The notes under the pieces are model-generated. The model was given only the letters and a program-made list of their open reading frames with translations, was not told the DNA's origin and searched no databases. A stretch of DNA of 64,000 nucleotides from Globisporangium splendens (Eukaryota; Oomycota; Peronosporomycetes; Pythiales; Pythiaceae): positions 124,001 to 188,000 of the forward strand of contig VFIW01000035.1 of the NCBI GenBank assembly GCA_006386115.1. The letters are read 5' to 3'. This document shows positions 18,225 through 30,190 of this stretch, in pieces. The position numbers and the translations under genes are program-made. Within the stretch, counting starts at the first letter, position 1, and the number at the start of each line of letters is the position of its first letter.

Positions 18225-19326
18225 ATGGACTCTTGGGGTACGTGCGACGATGACGGCGCTGATGGCGGCGTGCGCGCCTTAGGCGCACGTACACGTACAT
18301 ATGCATAGGCGCTTAATGCGCATGTGTGTGTGTGCATGTGCGCCTTCTGCCACGTGTGCGTATGCGAGCTTTTGCACCCACACACGCGGCAGAACAGTCT
18401 CCAGAACGAGATGGAGAAAGGTCCCTGATTGAAAGGGGAAAGGATGCAGTTTTTGCTAACATGCTGCTGTTGCTGTTTGTGGTGCTTGTGGCGCTTGTGG
18501 TGTGCAGATGATGATGAATTTGAAGTGCCTTCGTACGTCTTTTGCTGTGTTTGTTTGTCTTTGATTAAGAGACTGCGGTATCGATGGTGGGGACTAATAC
18601 TGACGCTGCGTTTGTGCTGTTATTAACTACTATAGGGTGGTTGAGAACACCAAGGTGAGCGCCAACTGGGACGATGAAGAGGAAGAGGAGGAAGTGGCGA
18701 CGCCGGAGCCTGCGCAGACGAGCTCGGTGCCAAAGGGACCGCTCAAGCCAAAGCAGCTGAAGAAGATGAAGCTGAAGGAGATGGAGGAGAAGCGCAAGAT
18801 GGACATCGCGCTGACGAAGGCGCGTCTCGCGGAGCAGGCGAACGAGACCGAAGCCGAGCGCAAAGCCCGCGAAAAGCGTCAAATGGAAGAAGCCGACTTT
18901 GAAGCCGCCATTGACGCGTTCGCCACGGTGACCAAGCCAGCGCCTGTGGCGCCTGGCGGCGACGGCGACGTCGAGTCGGCGATCTCGGGCATGCGCTTGC
19001 TCTCGCTCGCAGACCATGAACAGCTCGGTGAAGCCGTGGCGAACCGAATCAGCGCGTCGAACGCCAAGTACGCGCTGGAATGCATAAAGGTGATCGTCAC
19101 GAAGGGCTCCGTGAACCTGACTGCCGACGACATGAAGGATCTGACCACCATCATCAACGTCATCAAGAACGAAAAGATCGCGGCCGCTAAGCCGAAGGGC
19201 AAGAAGAAGAAGGTGACCGGCAAGCAAGGCTACGCAAACGTGGAGCGATCCACGGGCGGCGGCGGCAGCAAGATCATCAACGACGAGGAGGAATACGGAT
19301 ACGACGAGTACGATGACTTCATGTAG
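18225..19326 (+). CDS. eukaryotic translation initiation factor 3 subunit J, 3 exons
   Basis: Exons 18225-18237 (13 nt), 18508-18532 (25 nt) and 18636-19326 join across introns of 270 and 103 bp to give 242 residues starting MDSWDDDEFEVP, the SWDDD start typical of eIF3j/Hcr1. The N-terminal third is acidic (NWDDEEEEEE). Then comes a basic helix (LKPKQLKKMKLKEMEEKRKM) and the conserved C-terminal helical part (SAISGMRLLSLADHEQLGEA...), ending with a lysine cluster and an acidic, tyrosine-rich tail (EYGYDEYDDFM). Role: 40S decoding-centre binding, recruitment of eIF3 and release of ribosomal subunits. The two micro-exons are called because together they restore the family N-terminus in frame. 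Confidence 0.85.
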
Positions 19327-19534
19327 AGGAAGAGAGAAACAGACGCAATGCGGCTGCTAGAAGTGAAGTGAAGATGCAGACGCATTCGGTAAGAATGGAA
19401 GTCACCACGTCGTTTCCCCCTACATACTTCTTGCTTTTGAATGCGTTAGAACATTGGCGGTCCATAGTGAGATTGACTCGTGTCATAGTGTACGATGTGA
19501 TTGTCACGACCGGCGCTTTACACAAGGCTTCGTA

Positions 19535-19740
19535 CCATTTGCTGCAATGCAATGCAATGGAAGACTCCGTGTGCACGAAGGAGAACTTCGCGTACGATCA
19601 ATTTGAGTGCAATCCTTTCTCGGTGCTCCTGGAGACCTGAGAACAAGAGATCGGCATGCTTTCGTTCACGTCCTGGGCCAACAGAGCGACGGTGGAATAC
19701 CTGAACCAAGTGCTAGATCAACAGTCACTTCTTGTCTAGT
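19535..19740 (+). pseudogene. 3' fragment of ABHD1/3-like alpha/beta hydrolase
   Basis: Reads CNAMEDSVCTKENFAYDQFE (compare INALDDPVCTRENIAYDQFE in the intact copy at 26490), then NPFSVLLET, an in-frame TGA, and after a deletion SFTSWANRATVEYLNQVL to a TAG at 19738. The block with the catalytic histidine (GSHCAF) is missing. The 5' three quarters of the gene are absent. Confidence 0.8.
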
Positions 19741-20058
19741 GAGACCGAAGTGGAGCTACTTACTGCTCGATTGTTGGCACTTTGACGCCATTACGATCGC
19801 AGTGACGTAGTAAGGCACGCGTGCGTACATATTTTGTTTTATGAGTGTGTATTTGTTCTTGTGGGTTTCCTTCCGACATCGCTATGATTGCATTGTTCTC
19901 TTCAGACAGCATCATCAGGAGCTCGATAAAGAGAGATACAACAGACGACACAAGGAAATGGTTTTATCCCGGTATCAGGCTTGTTCTACGGCACTTGTCC
20001 AATCGATTTGCCAAGAATGAGCTACAAACAAGCAAAATAAAACAAGGGTTGCGTGAGG
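19741..20058. other. intergenic, 318 bp
   Basis: Stretch between the hydrolase relic and the stop of the phosphatidylserine decarboxylase gene on the other strand. No gene or repeat seen. Confidence 0.4.
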
Positions 20059-21682
20059 TTAATACTTTGGTACCAAGTACGAATTCACCTTTCCAAGAGA
20101 GACGCAACGTACCTTGTCGCCTGGCTTGATCGTGAACTCAAAATTGTCGGGCGCCTCGAACACGAGCACGACCGTGGAGCCCAACTTGAATTGCGCCATC
20201 TCGTCACCGAGCGTCACGTCCACCGAGCGTCCTTCGTACGTCTTCGTCAGGCACTTGCCCACCAGCGGGTCCTGCTCCTTCGTGTTCGTGCGGAAATCAG
20301 GCTCGTTCGCGAGCGCAATGGAGCCCACGTTCGTGGCGCCGACGGCCGTGAGCGAGAAGAAACCATACTTCCACTCGCCCAGCAGTGCAACGCGCTCGTT
20401 CTCGACAAACAGACTCGGGATCAGTCGCGCGGCGATCTTGTTGACTGGGAAGAGGTTGCCGGGGAAATGACGGCGCTCCGCGACCTGCCAGTTGATGGGT
20501 GCGTGGATGCGGTGGTAGTCGCCCGGCGCAAGGTACAAGACGCAATGGTACATCTTCTTGTTGACATCCGTAGGTTTTTGCTTGTCGGAGGAAAAGAACG
20601 ACGGCACACTGCCGAGGAACTCGTCCAGACGGTACCGCGCACCTTTGATCTGCTCCAAAGTAGGAACCTCTGGCGACGACGCATCGACGACACCGATTGA
20701 CGCCACCGTGCCGTCCACGGGGCTCATGATGTGGTTTGGATTCTGGTCAAACACACGCGCGCCATCCTTGAGTGGACGCGAGAAAAACTCACCCAGGTTC
20801 GCATACGTCTCGAGTGGGTATCTCATTTCATCGAGGTTGCAACCAAATACATACGTCCACGCCTTGTAGAGAGGCGCACGAAGCGAGATCGGCCTACGAT
20901 GTACACATACAAAGCGAGTACATCAGAGCAAACGTACGTTATACCGGTAATACGAACAAATCAAATGATGCACGTACAGCTCCTTATCGTGGACTTCGCC
21001 CCAGAGGCGGGATGCCGCGCGGTATGGAAACAACTTCAGGGATTGCAGCTATTCACACGCAGGAACAAACACACAAAATGGCAGATATCGTTAGGCACAC
21101 AAACCGCAATACTCAAAGTCTTCGCAGGTGAAAAGAGCAAACTATGTGACATACCTGTCGCTGGGTGGCCATGGTCTCTTCAAACGCGGTCCTGTCGCCC
21201 GGCAGACGTCGAATCGCAGGCGCAGGGTGGTGCTTGCGCTCTTCCTCCGTCGGGTTATTCAGGTGGTAGAACTGCAGGAACGCGATCAGCGCGAACCCGG
21301 ACGCCGCGGGGATCTTCCAGCTCTTGGCGAAGATACTCTCCTGTGCCTCCGCGGTCTTCGCGCCGCCATCGCTTGCTGAAGATGAGGACGAGGATGACGA
21401 GAAGCGTCTATCCAACACACCCACACGCGCAGTTCATACACATAATCGATCAGATACAGTAGCATGCGCATTACTGGAGAGAGAGCGACCGAGCTTGTTC
21501 GCTCGTGCGAACATTCTCGACGCCGCTATTGTCGCCACAGACGCGCAGAGAATGCGAGCATTTGCACACAGCACACGCAGGCAGTGGGTAGTAGTGGTGA
21601 CTCACCTGTTGCTGCGCATAGAGCGCAGCGGGGTCGCCGCCGTCGCGACAGGGCGTCGCACGAGCATCATCGCGGCCACCAT
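20059..21682 (-). CDS. PSD1: phosphatidylserine decarboxylase proenzyme, mitochondrial type, 4 exons
   Basis: Minus-strand exons 21606-21682, 21155-21407, 20978-21048 and 20059-20893, with GT-AG introns of 198, 106 and 84 bp, give 411 residues. The N-terminus is a strong mitochondrial presequence (MVAAMMLVRRPVATAATPLR... then a serine run), followed by a membrane anchor (AASGFALIAFLQFYHL). The enzyme part shows FFSRPLK, the acid SPVDGT, the catalytic histidine in APGDYHRIHAP, and FKLGSTVVLVFEAP near the end. The proenzyme should cleave itself at LG|ST (Ser 373), making the pyruvoyl group. Role: phosphatidylserine to phosphatidylethanolamine in the inner mitochondrial membrane. All catalytic parts are present. 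It shares a 379-bp divergent promoter with the kinesin gene. Confidence 0.93.
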
Positions 21683-22061
21683 GACGAGCGGCTCACTTCT
21701 CTTTCGCTGCGGATACGATGGTTCTGTAGAATGGGAACGAGTGATGTGCGACCAAAAGGACGTTCACTCCCTTGGATAATGTTTGCCACATCAATTTGAC
21801 GAAATGATTCCTAATTAGTGTGGCACACTCATAGAAAATACTCCCAACCTGGTTTTACTTAGAACGAGTCGATTTCGTAAATATTCATTTGCTCTCACTC
21901 TCCCTGCTGATAAGAGCACTTTGTCCACTAAACACAAAGGCTAAGGCTGATTCACTTTCAATATAAACCCTATTTGCCCGATTTTTGTATTTTTGAATTT
22001 TTAGTGCCCCCCCCCTCCCTCCTTCAATACGAAATCCTCAGAGGCGCCATTTTTCACTGCA
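21683..22061. promoter_or_regulatory. shared divergent promoter region
   Basis: These 379 bp separate the start of the decarboxylase gene (minus) from the kinesin start (plus), so both promoters must lie here. A C-rich tract (ten Cs, about 22007-22016) precedes the kinesin start. No canonical oomycete initiator could be placed with confidence. Confidence 0.45.
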
Positions 22062-24549
22062 ATGATAATGTCAGCAGCGACGACGACGACGGTAGCGATG
22101 GGAATGGCGGAGCCTGTGGAGAAGGACGGCGTCCCGTCGAAGGAGCAGATCGCACAGGCGATCCGGCTGCGCAACGCACTACAGCTGAGCGGCGGCAAGA
22201 GCCTCAACAGCACCGTCGTGGTGGACGCCGAGACGCTCGACATCGCGCGCAAGTTGAGCTTCAGCGCCGCGCTCGATGGCGCGACCGACTTCATGGACGT
22301 GCAGCAAGTGCAGGTATGTTGAGTATATGACGGCTTTTATATGTAGAGATCGTTAGGGTGATGGATGTGCTTACATTGCTGTTGTTGCGGCTAGATTGTG
22401 ATCCGCATTCGACCGCTGATCAGTGATACAGAGGATGCGAGCAAGGCTTCTTCTAATACTACGAATAGACGCGAGTCTGCGGAGCATGGCGAGTGCTTCC
22501 GCGTGATCTCCGACACGGCGATGGTCGCGCAGCCACCAAAGGTACGTTGTTAATGGTATAATGGACGCGTACGTATGGTTCGATTGCCTCATACAATGCC
22601 GGCTGTGAACCTCCTGTACGTTAGACGTCGCAAGCGTATCGATCCACAGGCACGGCGACGTCGTTCCAGTTTTCGCGCATTTTTCCACCTGAGACAGCGC
22701 AGCGCGATCTGTTTGAAGCGACGACGAAGCCCGTGATCCACGCCGCGTTTGAAGGCAAAAACGGACTCGTGTTCGCGTACGGGGTCACGAATTCCGGTAA
22801 AACGTACACGATCAGCGGCACGGACGACAAACCAGGCGTGCTGCCGCGCGCGCTCAAATACATTATCCAGGAGATGACGCGGCGCAAGGAGAACGAAGCG
22901 CAGCCCGTGACCCACGTCACGGCGTCGTACCTCGAGATCTACAATGAGAACGTGTACGACTTGCTGGCGGCGCCTGCGAAGCGGAAGCGAAGAGCGCTGC
23001 GGCTGCAGGACTGCGACGGTAAGATCCAGGTGAAGGGCATGCTCGAGAAACCGATCAATTCGATCAAGGACGGCGAGGATATTCTGGCGATCGGCACGAA
23101 AAACAAACAGGTCGCAGAGACCAATTGCAACACGGACTCGAGTCGCAGCCACTGCGTGTTCACGCTGCACTTCTACCACAAGACGAGCCGATTGGGCATG
23201 GTGCTGCGCAGCAAAGTGTCCATTGTCGACCTCGCGGGCTCCGAGCGAAGCGCCAAGACCGGGTCCACAGGCTTGCGCATGCAGGAAGCCAGTAAGATCA
23301 ACGGCTCGCTCATGAATCTCATGCGATGCCTTGAGACGCTGCGATGGAACCAGCAGCACCTACCTGCTCTACACAAGATGGTGCCGTTCAGAGAATCCAA
23401 ATTGACTCGGGTACGTTCGCATTGTGATTGTCAGTCTAGACTACTTGAGGCAGTCAAGTTATGTTCGATTTCCTGACATTGACTTTGTTTGTTGTACGTG
23501 TGAATAGCTTTTCCAGGAAAACTTGGTAGGCAAGGCGATCGGGCCGCTAGTGATGATCGTTGCTGTGAATCCGTCGAGCTATGAATTTGATGAGACGCTG
23601 CGAACGCTAAAGTACAGCGCCGTTGCGCGCGAACTAGTGCCCATGCAGACCCGATCCAACACAACACAGACTCGCTCGTTGACGCGGAAAGCTGGCGCAA
23701 CGTTTTTCTATGATCTGGATGGACGACTGAAAAAGAAACGGAAGTTGTCGGTCGAACCAAATGTCCCAACTGAGCCGACCAAACGACCAGATCCAGTGCT
23801 GGCGTACTCGACTGCCACGGGGCAAACGCCGTTGAAGTCAGCCTCAGGACAGACGCCTTCGAAGCCAGTCGCAGTGGTGCCTACTCCATCATCCAAGGCG
23901 AACGCAGCGCCTACACCATCGAAATCCATTTCTGATCAAGAAAAGCGAGCGGATCCAACGTCTTCACGATCGGCAAAGCCTCCGCTGCACGTATCGGCAG
24001 TCAAATCTTCTCATAAGGCCCCAGAAAATTCGCCTGAGGTGCCTGCAACTGCGGAAATGGGCACGATGACCGATTTTAACTCTGAGGACCACGCCAAAGA
24101 GATTCGAATGGTAACGAATGACTTCCACCTCCTTTGCCTCTCCCTAGAATTTGCAGTGTTTGACTAACCTGTGTGCATGGTGCTCCCTCATGCAGCTTGA
24201 GCTGGAAATCGAAAACGACGAGCTACGGCAACAGTTGTCTGCAGTCAACGCCGAGAAGCTACAGCTCGAAGTGCGGATCCGCGCGGAGATCGGGAACCAG
24301 ATGCACGAGCAACTGCAGCTCATCAAGGCGCAGTACCAAGAAATGGCGAAGCGCGGCCAGCGAAGCGACGATCTGCCATCTGCGAAAAAAACTGAGCGAT
24401 TCGCTGCTGAAGAAAAAGCGGCGCTGCGACTGAAAGTGCAGCAGCTCCAGGTGCAGCTGAACGAGTGTGAGGAAGAAATGGAACGAGTCCGTGCACGACA
24501 TGAACTGGAGCTGGAAGAGCTGCGGCACCCAGTCAAACTGGAAAAATAA
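22062..24549 (+). CDS. kinesin motor protein, kinesin-6 (KIF20)-like, 5 exons
   Basis: Exons 22062-22313, 22395-22541, 22625-23410, 23508-24110 and 24196-24549, with GT-AG introns of 81, 83, 97 and 85 bp, all in frame, give 713 residues. After an 84-residue head the motor domain begins (IVIRIRPL, about 85-420). It has P-loop AYGVTNSGKTYTI (186-193), switch I NTDSSRSHCVFTLH, switch II IVDLAGSERSAKTGS, and KLTRLFQENLVGKAIGP near the end. The P-loop wording AYGVTNSGKT and an insert near QVTHVTASYLEIYNENVYD are typical of kinesin-6. A basic Pro/Ser/Thr-rich region (about 430-590) follows, then a C-terminal coiled coil (600-710). Role: plus-end microtubule motor, in this family linked to cytokinesis. 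Subfamily is likely, not proven. Confidence 0.87.
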
Positions 24550-24657
24550 GGCTCTTGACTTTTCGTTTTGGCTTCATGCCAGGTAAGAAGATACACATGA
24601 CGCGGATATAATATAGTGATAATATGAACAGGAAAATGCGCCAATTTCCGCTTCAGC

Positions 24658-26100
24658 CTAGTACGCCCTTCCAGTTTCCGTGACCGAGACGCTCTCCTCT
24701 GACAGGCTGACTGCAGTATCAAGCTGTTTGAATTCTCGTAGCTTGTCAAGGTACCGGATCGCGGCTTCATTGGACCAGGACTTGAGGAACACGTTCCCTT
24801 CGTAGAAGGCACAGTGGCTCCCGTTGCCAGTCTCGACGAGCATCGCCATGGGGTTGTCTTCAAACTGGTCGTATCGAATCGTGGCTTTCGTGCACACCGG
24901 GTCGTCCAACGCGTTGATGCACAGCATGGGTCGCTGGATGTTCTCGACGGCGCGCATCGGGTTGTTCTGTGCCCAATACGACTCCAAGTCGGCGAAGCCG
25001 TGCATTTTCATGAACACGTGCTCGTCAAACTCGCGGATATTGGTGGCCTTGAGCGCCTTTGGGATGTCGACGACCGCGTGAAGCTCGCGCTCGTGCCTCC
25101 GCAGAAAGTTCTTGAGCGTGATCGTCATCAGGTAGTCGTACACGCGGTGGATCCGACCCAAGCAAAACAGCTCAAACGCATTGTAGCCCGGCGAGATGAG
25201 CACGCCAGCTTCCAAGCGCGATGTGTTCCCAGTCTCCCCCAGGTACGAACACAACAGAGCCGAACCTGCTGAGAGCCCGATCCCGTAGAGTTTGCTGCGC
25301 GGATACGCCTTCTCGATGTGCTCGATGGCCTCCATGAGGTCCTGGACGCAACCGAAGGCTTGCAACTTGGGCGTCGCGAGGTTCATGCCGCCGTGGCCGC
25401 GCTTGTTGAACACGACAGGACGGTAGCCGTTCGCGAGCGCTTCGGCACATAACGAACGCATATCGGCGCTGCACCCCGTGAGCCCGTGCATGATGACGAC
25501 AATTGGCGCATTGTCTGCAAGTGGTAGTCGTGGTTGTTGTTGCTGAGTCGGAAACGATGATGATCTTGCGCGAGGCAGTGACGATTCGATTGCCCAATCG
25601 AGAGAGGTGTGGCCACCGTCCTTCAGTTTGAGGATATCGCGCTGGTATTTGATCGGTGCATGCGGCACGAAGAACGTGAGGATCGCCTGGATGTGGCCGT
25701 TTGTCCACCACGTCGGCGTGTATCGATCCAAAGTCGATTGAAGTCCCTAAGACACAGAAACGCGAAAACAGGAGCTCATTAGAACCAAGATTTTGAAAGT
25801 AATGGCCAAGTTGGCAGACACACAAACAAACTCACACTCGCGATAAAGTTGTTGAGCGGCGAGTTGCCAGCGACAATGCGTTTGTGGGTCGTCATGCTGG
25901 CGATCTTCATCGAAGCAAGCACACAAAGCGGCGCCAGCATTGCGAGTGCGTTCATCGCATGCGCTGACGATGTACTAAGGTGACAAATATCACAATAAAA
26001 CAAGACGCAAGGATCAGCTGTCGACTGTCAAGACAAGCAACCTGGAAGAAATCGTGAGGCAACGAACTTACTCGGAACTCGCGGCAAACAATCCAAGCAT
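24658..26100 (-). CDS. ABHD1/3 (EMB8/YheT)-like alpha/beta hydrolase A, 3 exons
   Basis: Minus-strand exons 26072-26100, 25836-25974 and 24658-25746, with introns of 97 and 89 bp, give 418 residues. N-terminal hydrophobic anchor (MNALAMLAPLCVLASMKIAS), then the paralogue signature THKRIVAGNSPLNNFIAS, then YTPTWWTNGHIQAILTFF. The hydrolase core is complete: oxyanion motif HGLTGCSADMRSL, nucleophile elbow GIGLSAGSALLCSYLG, acid INALDDPVC and histidine GNGSHCAFYEG. Family enzymes are membrane lipid esterases/phospholipases (ABHD3 cleaves acyl chains of phosphatidylcholine). The substrate here is unknown. The 29-nt first exon is inferred from frame and phase shared with copy D; translation could instead start at 25955. 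It is one of four tandem paralogues. Confidence 0.85.
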
Positions 26101-26489
26101 GTCTGACTTGATGCGCTCGCTTCAGTTCTGAAGATGAAGTGGGCGAATTGCTCTTTTGGCTGCAGGAGGTGCCGTGGCTCCATTCACGATTCTCTCTCCT
26201 CCAGCCAGAATGTTCTTACATCCGTTGCTCATCTCGCTTCTCTCTCTCGCAAACTTTCCAGATTTTGTTTCGATGCAGCGAGGAGCTGCAGAAACCGATG
26301 TGGGCAGAGGTGGCAAACGCAGTGACGCGTTGCACAAAAAACAGAGAAAGGCGACGATGGCGCCATTCTCACGTACCCAGAAAGCGAGCCTTTCGCGAGA
26401 ACACCAGTTGGTTTCGCATGACGGACAAGGTCTACTACGGCCACAGAGTCCAAAAGGTGGTTACTCTTATCAGGTGTGTGCCCTTTCGT
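26101..26489. other. intergenic, 389 bp
   Basis: Promoter side of hydrolase A and 3' flank of hydrolase B, both minus strand. Nothing else recognised. Confidence 0.4.
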
Positions 26490-27739
26490 TCATTTAGTTC
26501 GATTTACTACTGTGTGCTGATACTCTCGTAGTTGGTCCAGGTATGCCACCGCGGCTCTGTTGGCCCAGGACACAAGCGAAAACGATGAGAACACACCGTT
26601 CCCTTCTTGCTCAAAGAACGCGCAGTGGCTGCCTTCTTTCGTCTCCAGCAGCATCGAGATCGGGTTGTGCTCGAACTGGTCGTACGCGATGTTCTCCCTC
26701 GTGCACACGGGGTCGTCCAGCGCATTGATGCACAGCGTGGGCTTGGTAATGCGATCCAAGGCACGTGCTGGGTTGTTGTCCGCCCAGTAGGACACCAAGT
26801 CGTCGTAGCCGTGCAATTTCATGTACACGTGTGCGTCAAAGTCGCGGATGCGGGTCGTTCGGAGCGCCGCGGGGACGTCGACGACCTTGTGGAGCACGTC
26901 CTGGTGCTCGAGCAGCAGCCGCTTGAGCGAGAACGTCATGAGGAAGTCGTAGACGCGGTGGATGCGGCCGAGCGCGAAGAGGTCGAGCGCGTTGTAGCCT
27001 GGCGAGATGAGCACTCCGGCGGCCAGGCGCGACTTGAGCCCAGTCTCCCCCAAGTACGAGCTCAGGAGTCCCGAGCCAGCAGACACGCCAATGCCGTAGA
27101 GTGCGCTGCTGTTTGGGAATGAACGCTCAATGTGTGCGATTGCTTCCGTGAGATCCTTGACGCAGCCAAACGCCTGGAGCGTCGGTGTCGTGAGCTTCAT
27201 GCCGCCATGGCCACGTTTGTTGAACACCACGGGGCGATAGCCGTGCTTGAGCGCCTCGGCGCACAGCGAGCGCATGCTGGCGCTGCAGCCTGTGAGTCCG
27301 TGGAGGATCACGACGATCGGCGCATTGTCTTTCAGGGAGTTGTTGGCGTCCGTGGCCCAGTCAAGAGCTGCCTGGCCACCGTCCTGCAGCGTCAGCACCT
27401 CGCGCGTGTACTGGATCGGTGCCTGAGGCACGAGGAACGTGAGCAGGATCTGGAGGTGGCCGTTCGTCCACCACGGCGGCGAATATGGCGGCACCTTTGC
27501 GGTCATTCCCTACAGCGCATGCGAAAGTTAAGAAAATGCCCACCAGACATTGCAGGTGATACCAAAGTATAAAAGTCACACATTGGACAACCAAGTACCT
27601 TGGCGATGAACGCGTTCATGAGCGAGTCGCCCATGACGAAACGCGTGGTCTCAGTACCATTTCTGTTTCTCGTGAGTAGTGTGCATGCCACAGAGACGAC
27701 CAGCAGCGCCACTGCCACACTTGCGATGGTCAACTCCAT
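26490..27739 (-). CDS. ABHD1/3-like alpha/beta hydrolase B, 2 exons
   Basis: Minus-strand exons 27599-27739 and 26490-27509, with an 89-bp GT-AG intron, give 386 residues. N-terminal membrane anchor (MELTIASVAVALLVVSVACT), then a diverged linker (TRFVMGDSLMNAFIAK) in place of the THKRI motif, then PPWWTNGHLQILLTFLVP. Catalytic elements: HGLTGCSASMRSL, KRGHGGMKL, elbow GIGVSAGSGLLSSYLG (Ser), acid INALDDPVC, and His in EGSHCAFFEQEGNG, with a small insertion after it. The intron lies at the same place as in copies A, C and D. The relics at 14912-15003 and 19535-19740 are closest in wording to this copy. Substrate unknown. Confidence 0.88.
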
Positions 27740-28164
27740 GTTACTTCAACTGAAGTCACGCAAAAGACACTACTGCCACGCACGTAGACACACTGACAAT
27801 GACAGCACCCACTGCTGTAGATTGTCATCTTTGTCGATCACGCTGCGCCAGTGGATCGTGTGGCTGCAATCGAAGTCACGGATTGCTGATGTGTCCAGAT
27901 TGCGAATCCAAGTAATCAACTTGGTGGCATCACTTTCTTGGACATTGGATGTCATCTGCATGCAGTCTGCGGACGTTTGACATCTCTCGGACTTAGTAGT
28001 TGTCGATCAAGTCTGGACTGACGAACTTGGTTACGTGTTTTTGTTATTGAGCGGAATTAGCATGAATGCTTGACCCTTTATTATACGTAAAATGCACTTC
28101 ACTTTGCCTTTTTCGCGTCTTCTTATGTAGTCGTACTTCTCCATAAAGCAGAGCTTCCGTCGTG
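27740..28164. other. intergenic, 425 bp
   Basis: Between hydrolases B and C, both minus strand. No additional gene, repeat or RNA seen. Confidence 0.4.
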
Positions 28165-29434
28165 CTACTGCTGTTGTTGCTGTTGGCTTTGACTTTGGTA
28201 TTCGCGCACGAGGTCGAGATACCGCATCGCGACTTCGTTCGCCCACGATTTCCTCGGGATGTCCCCCTCGTAGAATCCGCAGTGGCTGCCTGCCTGGGTC
28301 TCGATGAGCATCGCGCGCGGGTGGTCCTCAAACAGATCGTACGCGATGTTCTCCTTCGTGCACACGGGGTCGTCCAGCGCGTTGATGCAGAGCGTCGGGC
28401 GTTGCACGTTGTCGTACGCGCGCGACGGGTTGTTGTCGACCCAGTACGATTCGAGGTCCGCGTACCCGTTGAGCTTCATGTACACGTGCTCGTCGAAATC
28501 GCGCACGCTGGTCACGCGCAGCGCCTTGGACATGTCGACGACGTCCTGGAGCTCGCGTTTGTGCTCCAGCAGCATCTTCTTTAGCGCGAACGTCATCAGC
28601 ACGTCGTACAAGCGGTGGATGCGGCCCAGACAGAAGAGATCGTACGTGTTGTAGCCCGGCGAGATCATCACACCAGCCTCCAAGCGAGACTTGTCGCCAG
28701 TCTCGCCCAAATACGACGTCAGCAGCCCCGAGCCAGCAGAAAGACCGATCCCATAGAGCTTGCTACGTGGATACGCCTTCTCGATCTCCGCAATTGCTTC
28801 TGTGAGATCCTTGACGCAGCCAAAGCCCTGCAGCCGCGGCGTCATGAGCTTCACGCCGCCATGCCCGCGCTTGTTGAACACGACGGGGCGGTAGCCATGC
28901 TTGAACGCCTCAGCACACAGTGAGCGCATGTTGTCGCTGCAGCCCGTGAGTCCATGAAGGATCACGACGATCGGTGCGTCTTCCGAGAGCTTCTGCTTCC
29001 GCGTCGCGGCATCAGGCGCTGACGACTCGAGCGCCCAGTCGAGAGACGCGTGGCCGCCGTCCTGGAGCACGAGCACATCGCGCTTGTACTTGATGCGTGC
29101 CTGGCGCACGAGGAACGTGAGGAAGATCTGCACGTGGCCGTTCGCCCACCACGTCGGCATGTACCGCGCCAGCGTTGCTTTCAGTCCCTACATGCACACA
29201 AAACGCATTAGAGACAGGGGTTCAACAGAGCAAGATGCAGAAGATCCAATGCACCTGGGCGATGTGGTTGTTGAGCGGCGAATCGCCGGCGATGATGCGC
29301 TTGTGGGTCGTCCGGTTGCGCACGACGAGCAGCAGGTACGCGGACACGAGCGCCGCCAGCAGGTACGCGCGCTGGAGCCACGGACGCCGCGTCAGGAGCG
29401 CGCGCACGCGCTGCAGCGTCGACGGCGGCAGCAT
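28165..29434 (-). CDS. ABHD1/3-like alpha/beta hydrolase C, 2 exons
   Basis: Minus-strand exons 29255-29434 and 28165-29187, with a 67-bp intron, give 400 residues. The N-terminus is longer and basic (MLPPSTLQRVRALLTRRPWL) before the anchor (AYLLAALVSAYLLLVV), then RTTHKRIIAGDSPLNNHIAQ and YMPTWWANGHVQIFLTFLV. Complete active site: HGLTGCSDNMRSL, elbow GIGLSAGSGLLTSYLG, acid INALDDPVC, His GSHCGFYEGDI. The C-terminus ends in a glutamine run (SQSQQQQQQ). It is head-to-head with copy D across 756 bp. Membrane lipid hydrolase role by family. Confidence 0.88.
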
Positions 29435-30190
29435 GCTGATCTCGTCGGTCTAATCAGGAAATGAGCTGTGTGCTGACTGAATAGATCAAGGAGCTGCGAG
29501 CACGATTTGGCTTTTGGAAAGGCATTACCTCTCAATACGGAAGATGCATAAATGCATATATTGCGACACACCATTGTGTCATGGTTTAATTCGGTTTAAA
29601 TTATGGTTGAGTGTGAATTTATGAAATAATTATGGAAGAAGTGTGGATGTGACGTTGAAGACGGTCTTGGATCCGACCTTTTCTTTTTTTCACTCACGTG
29701 AGGTTCTCGGTTGCTTTGTTTTCGAAGCAGGATTTTTCATTCGTAAGCGGGTTTTAGAGAACAGCCTATTCAAGGTGAGTGCAAACCGCGATAATAATGT
29801 GGATTTAGGTGATCTGAAGATTCTCAAATCACGACAGACTCACCAAGCAAACCAACAGACAAACGAACAAACTCTGAAGGCTCAACATGCGCAACGCGCA
29901 CACATTGCTGCTAAATACCGTTGGGGATAAAGCGCTCTTTCTAGACACGACACGACACCAGGCGCCGATGCTTCAAGCCAACAACGCAAACAACGCTGCA
30001 GACACAATGCGTCAAAAACTACGGTACTCCACCATAATCTGAGTCTGAGTCCTGTTGTCCATCCGTCAGTATCGTACCGGTACAAAGACACTTCCCACCG
30101 CAAGTGCACTTTTCTAGAACCCCCATCAAGTCCGTCGATTCCTCTCTCTCCAAGCGCTTCCATCATCCCCCATCAGCAGCAGGCGTGACG
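29435..30190. other. divergent region between hydrolases C and D
   Basis: These 756 bp should contain both promoters. AT-rich around 29560-29640. I could not support a gene. Confidence 0.4.
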
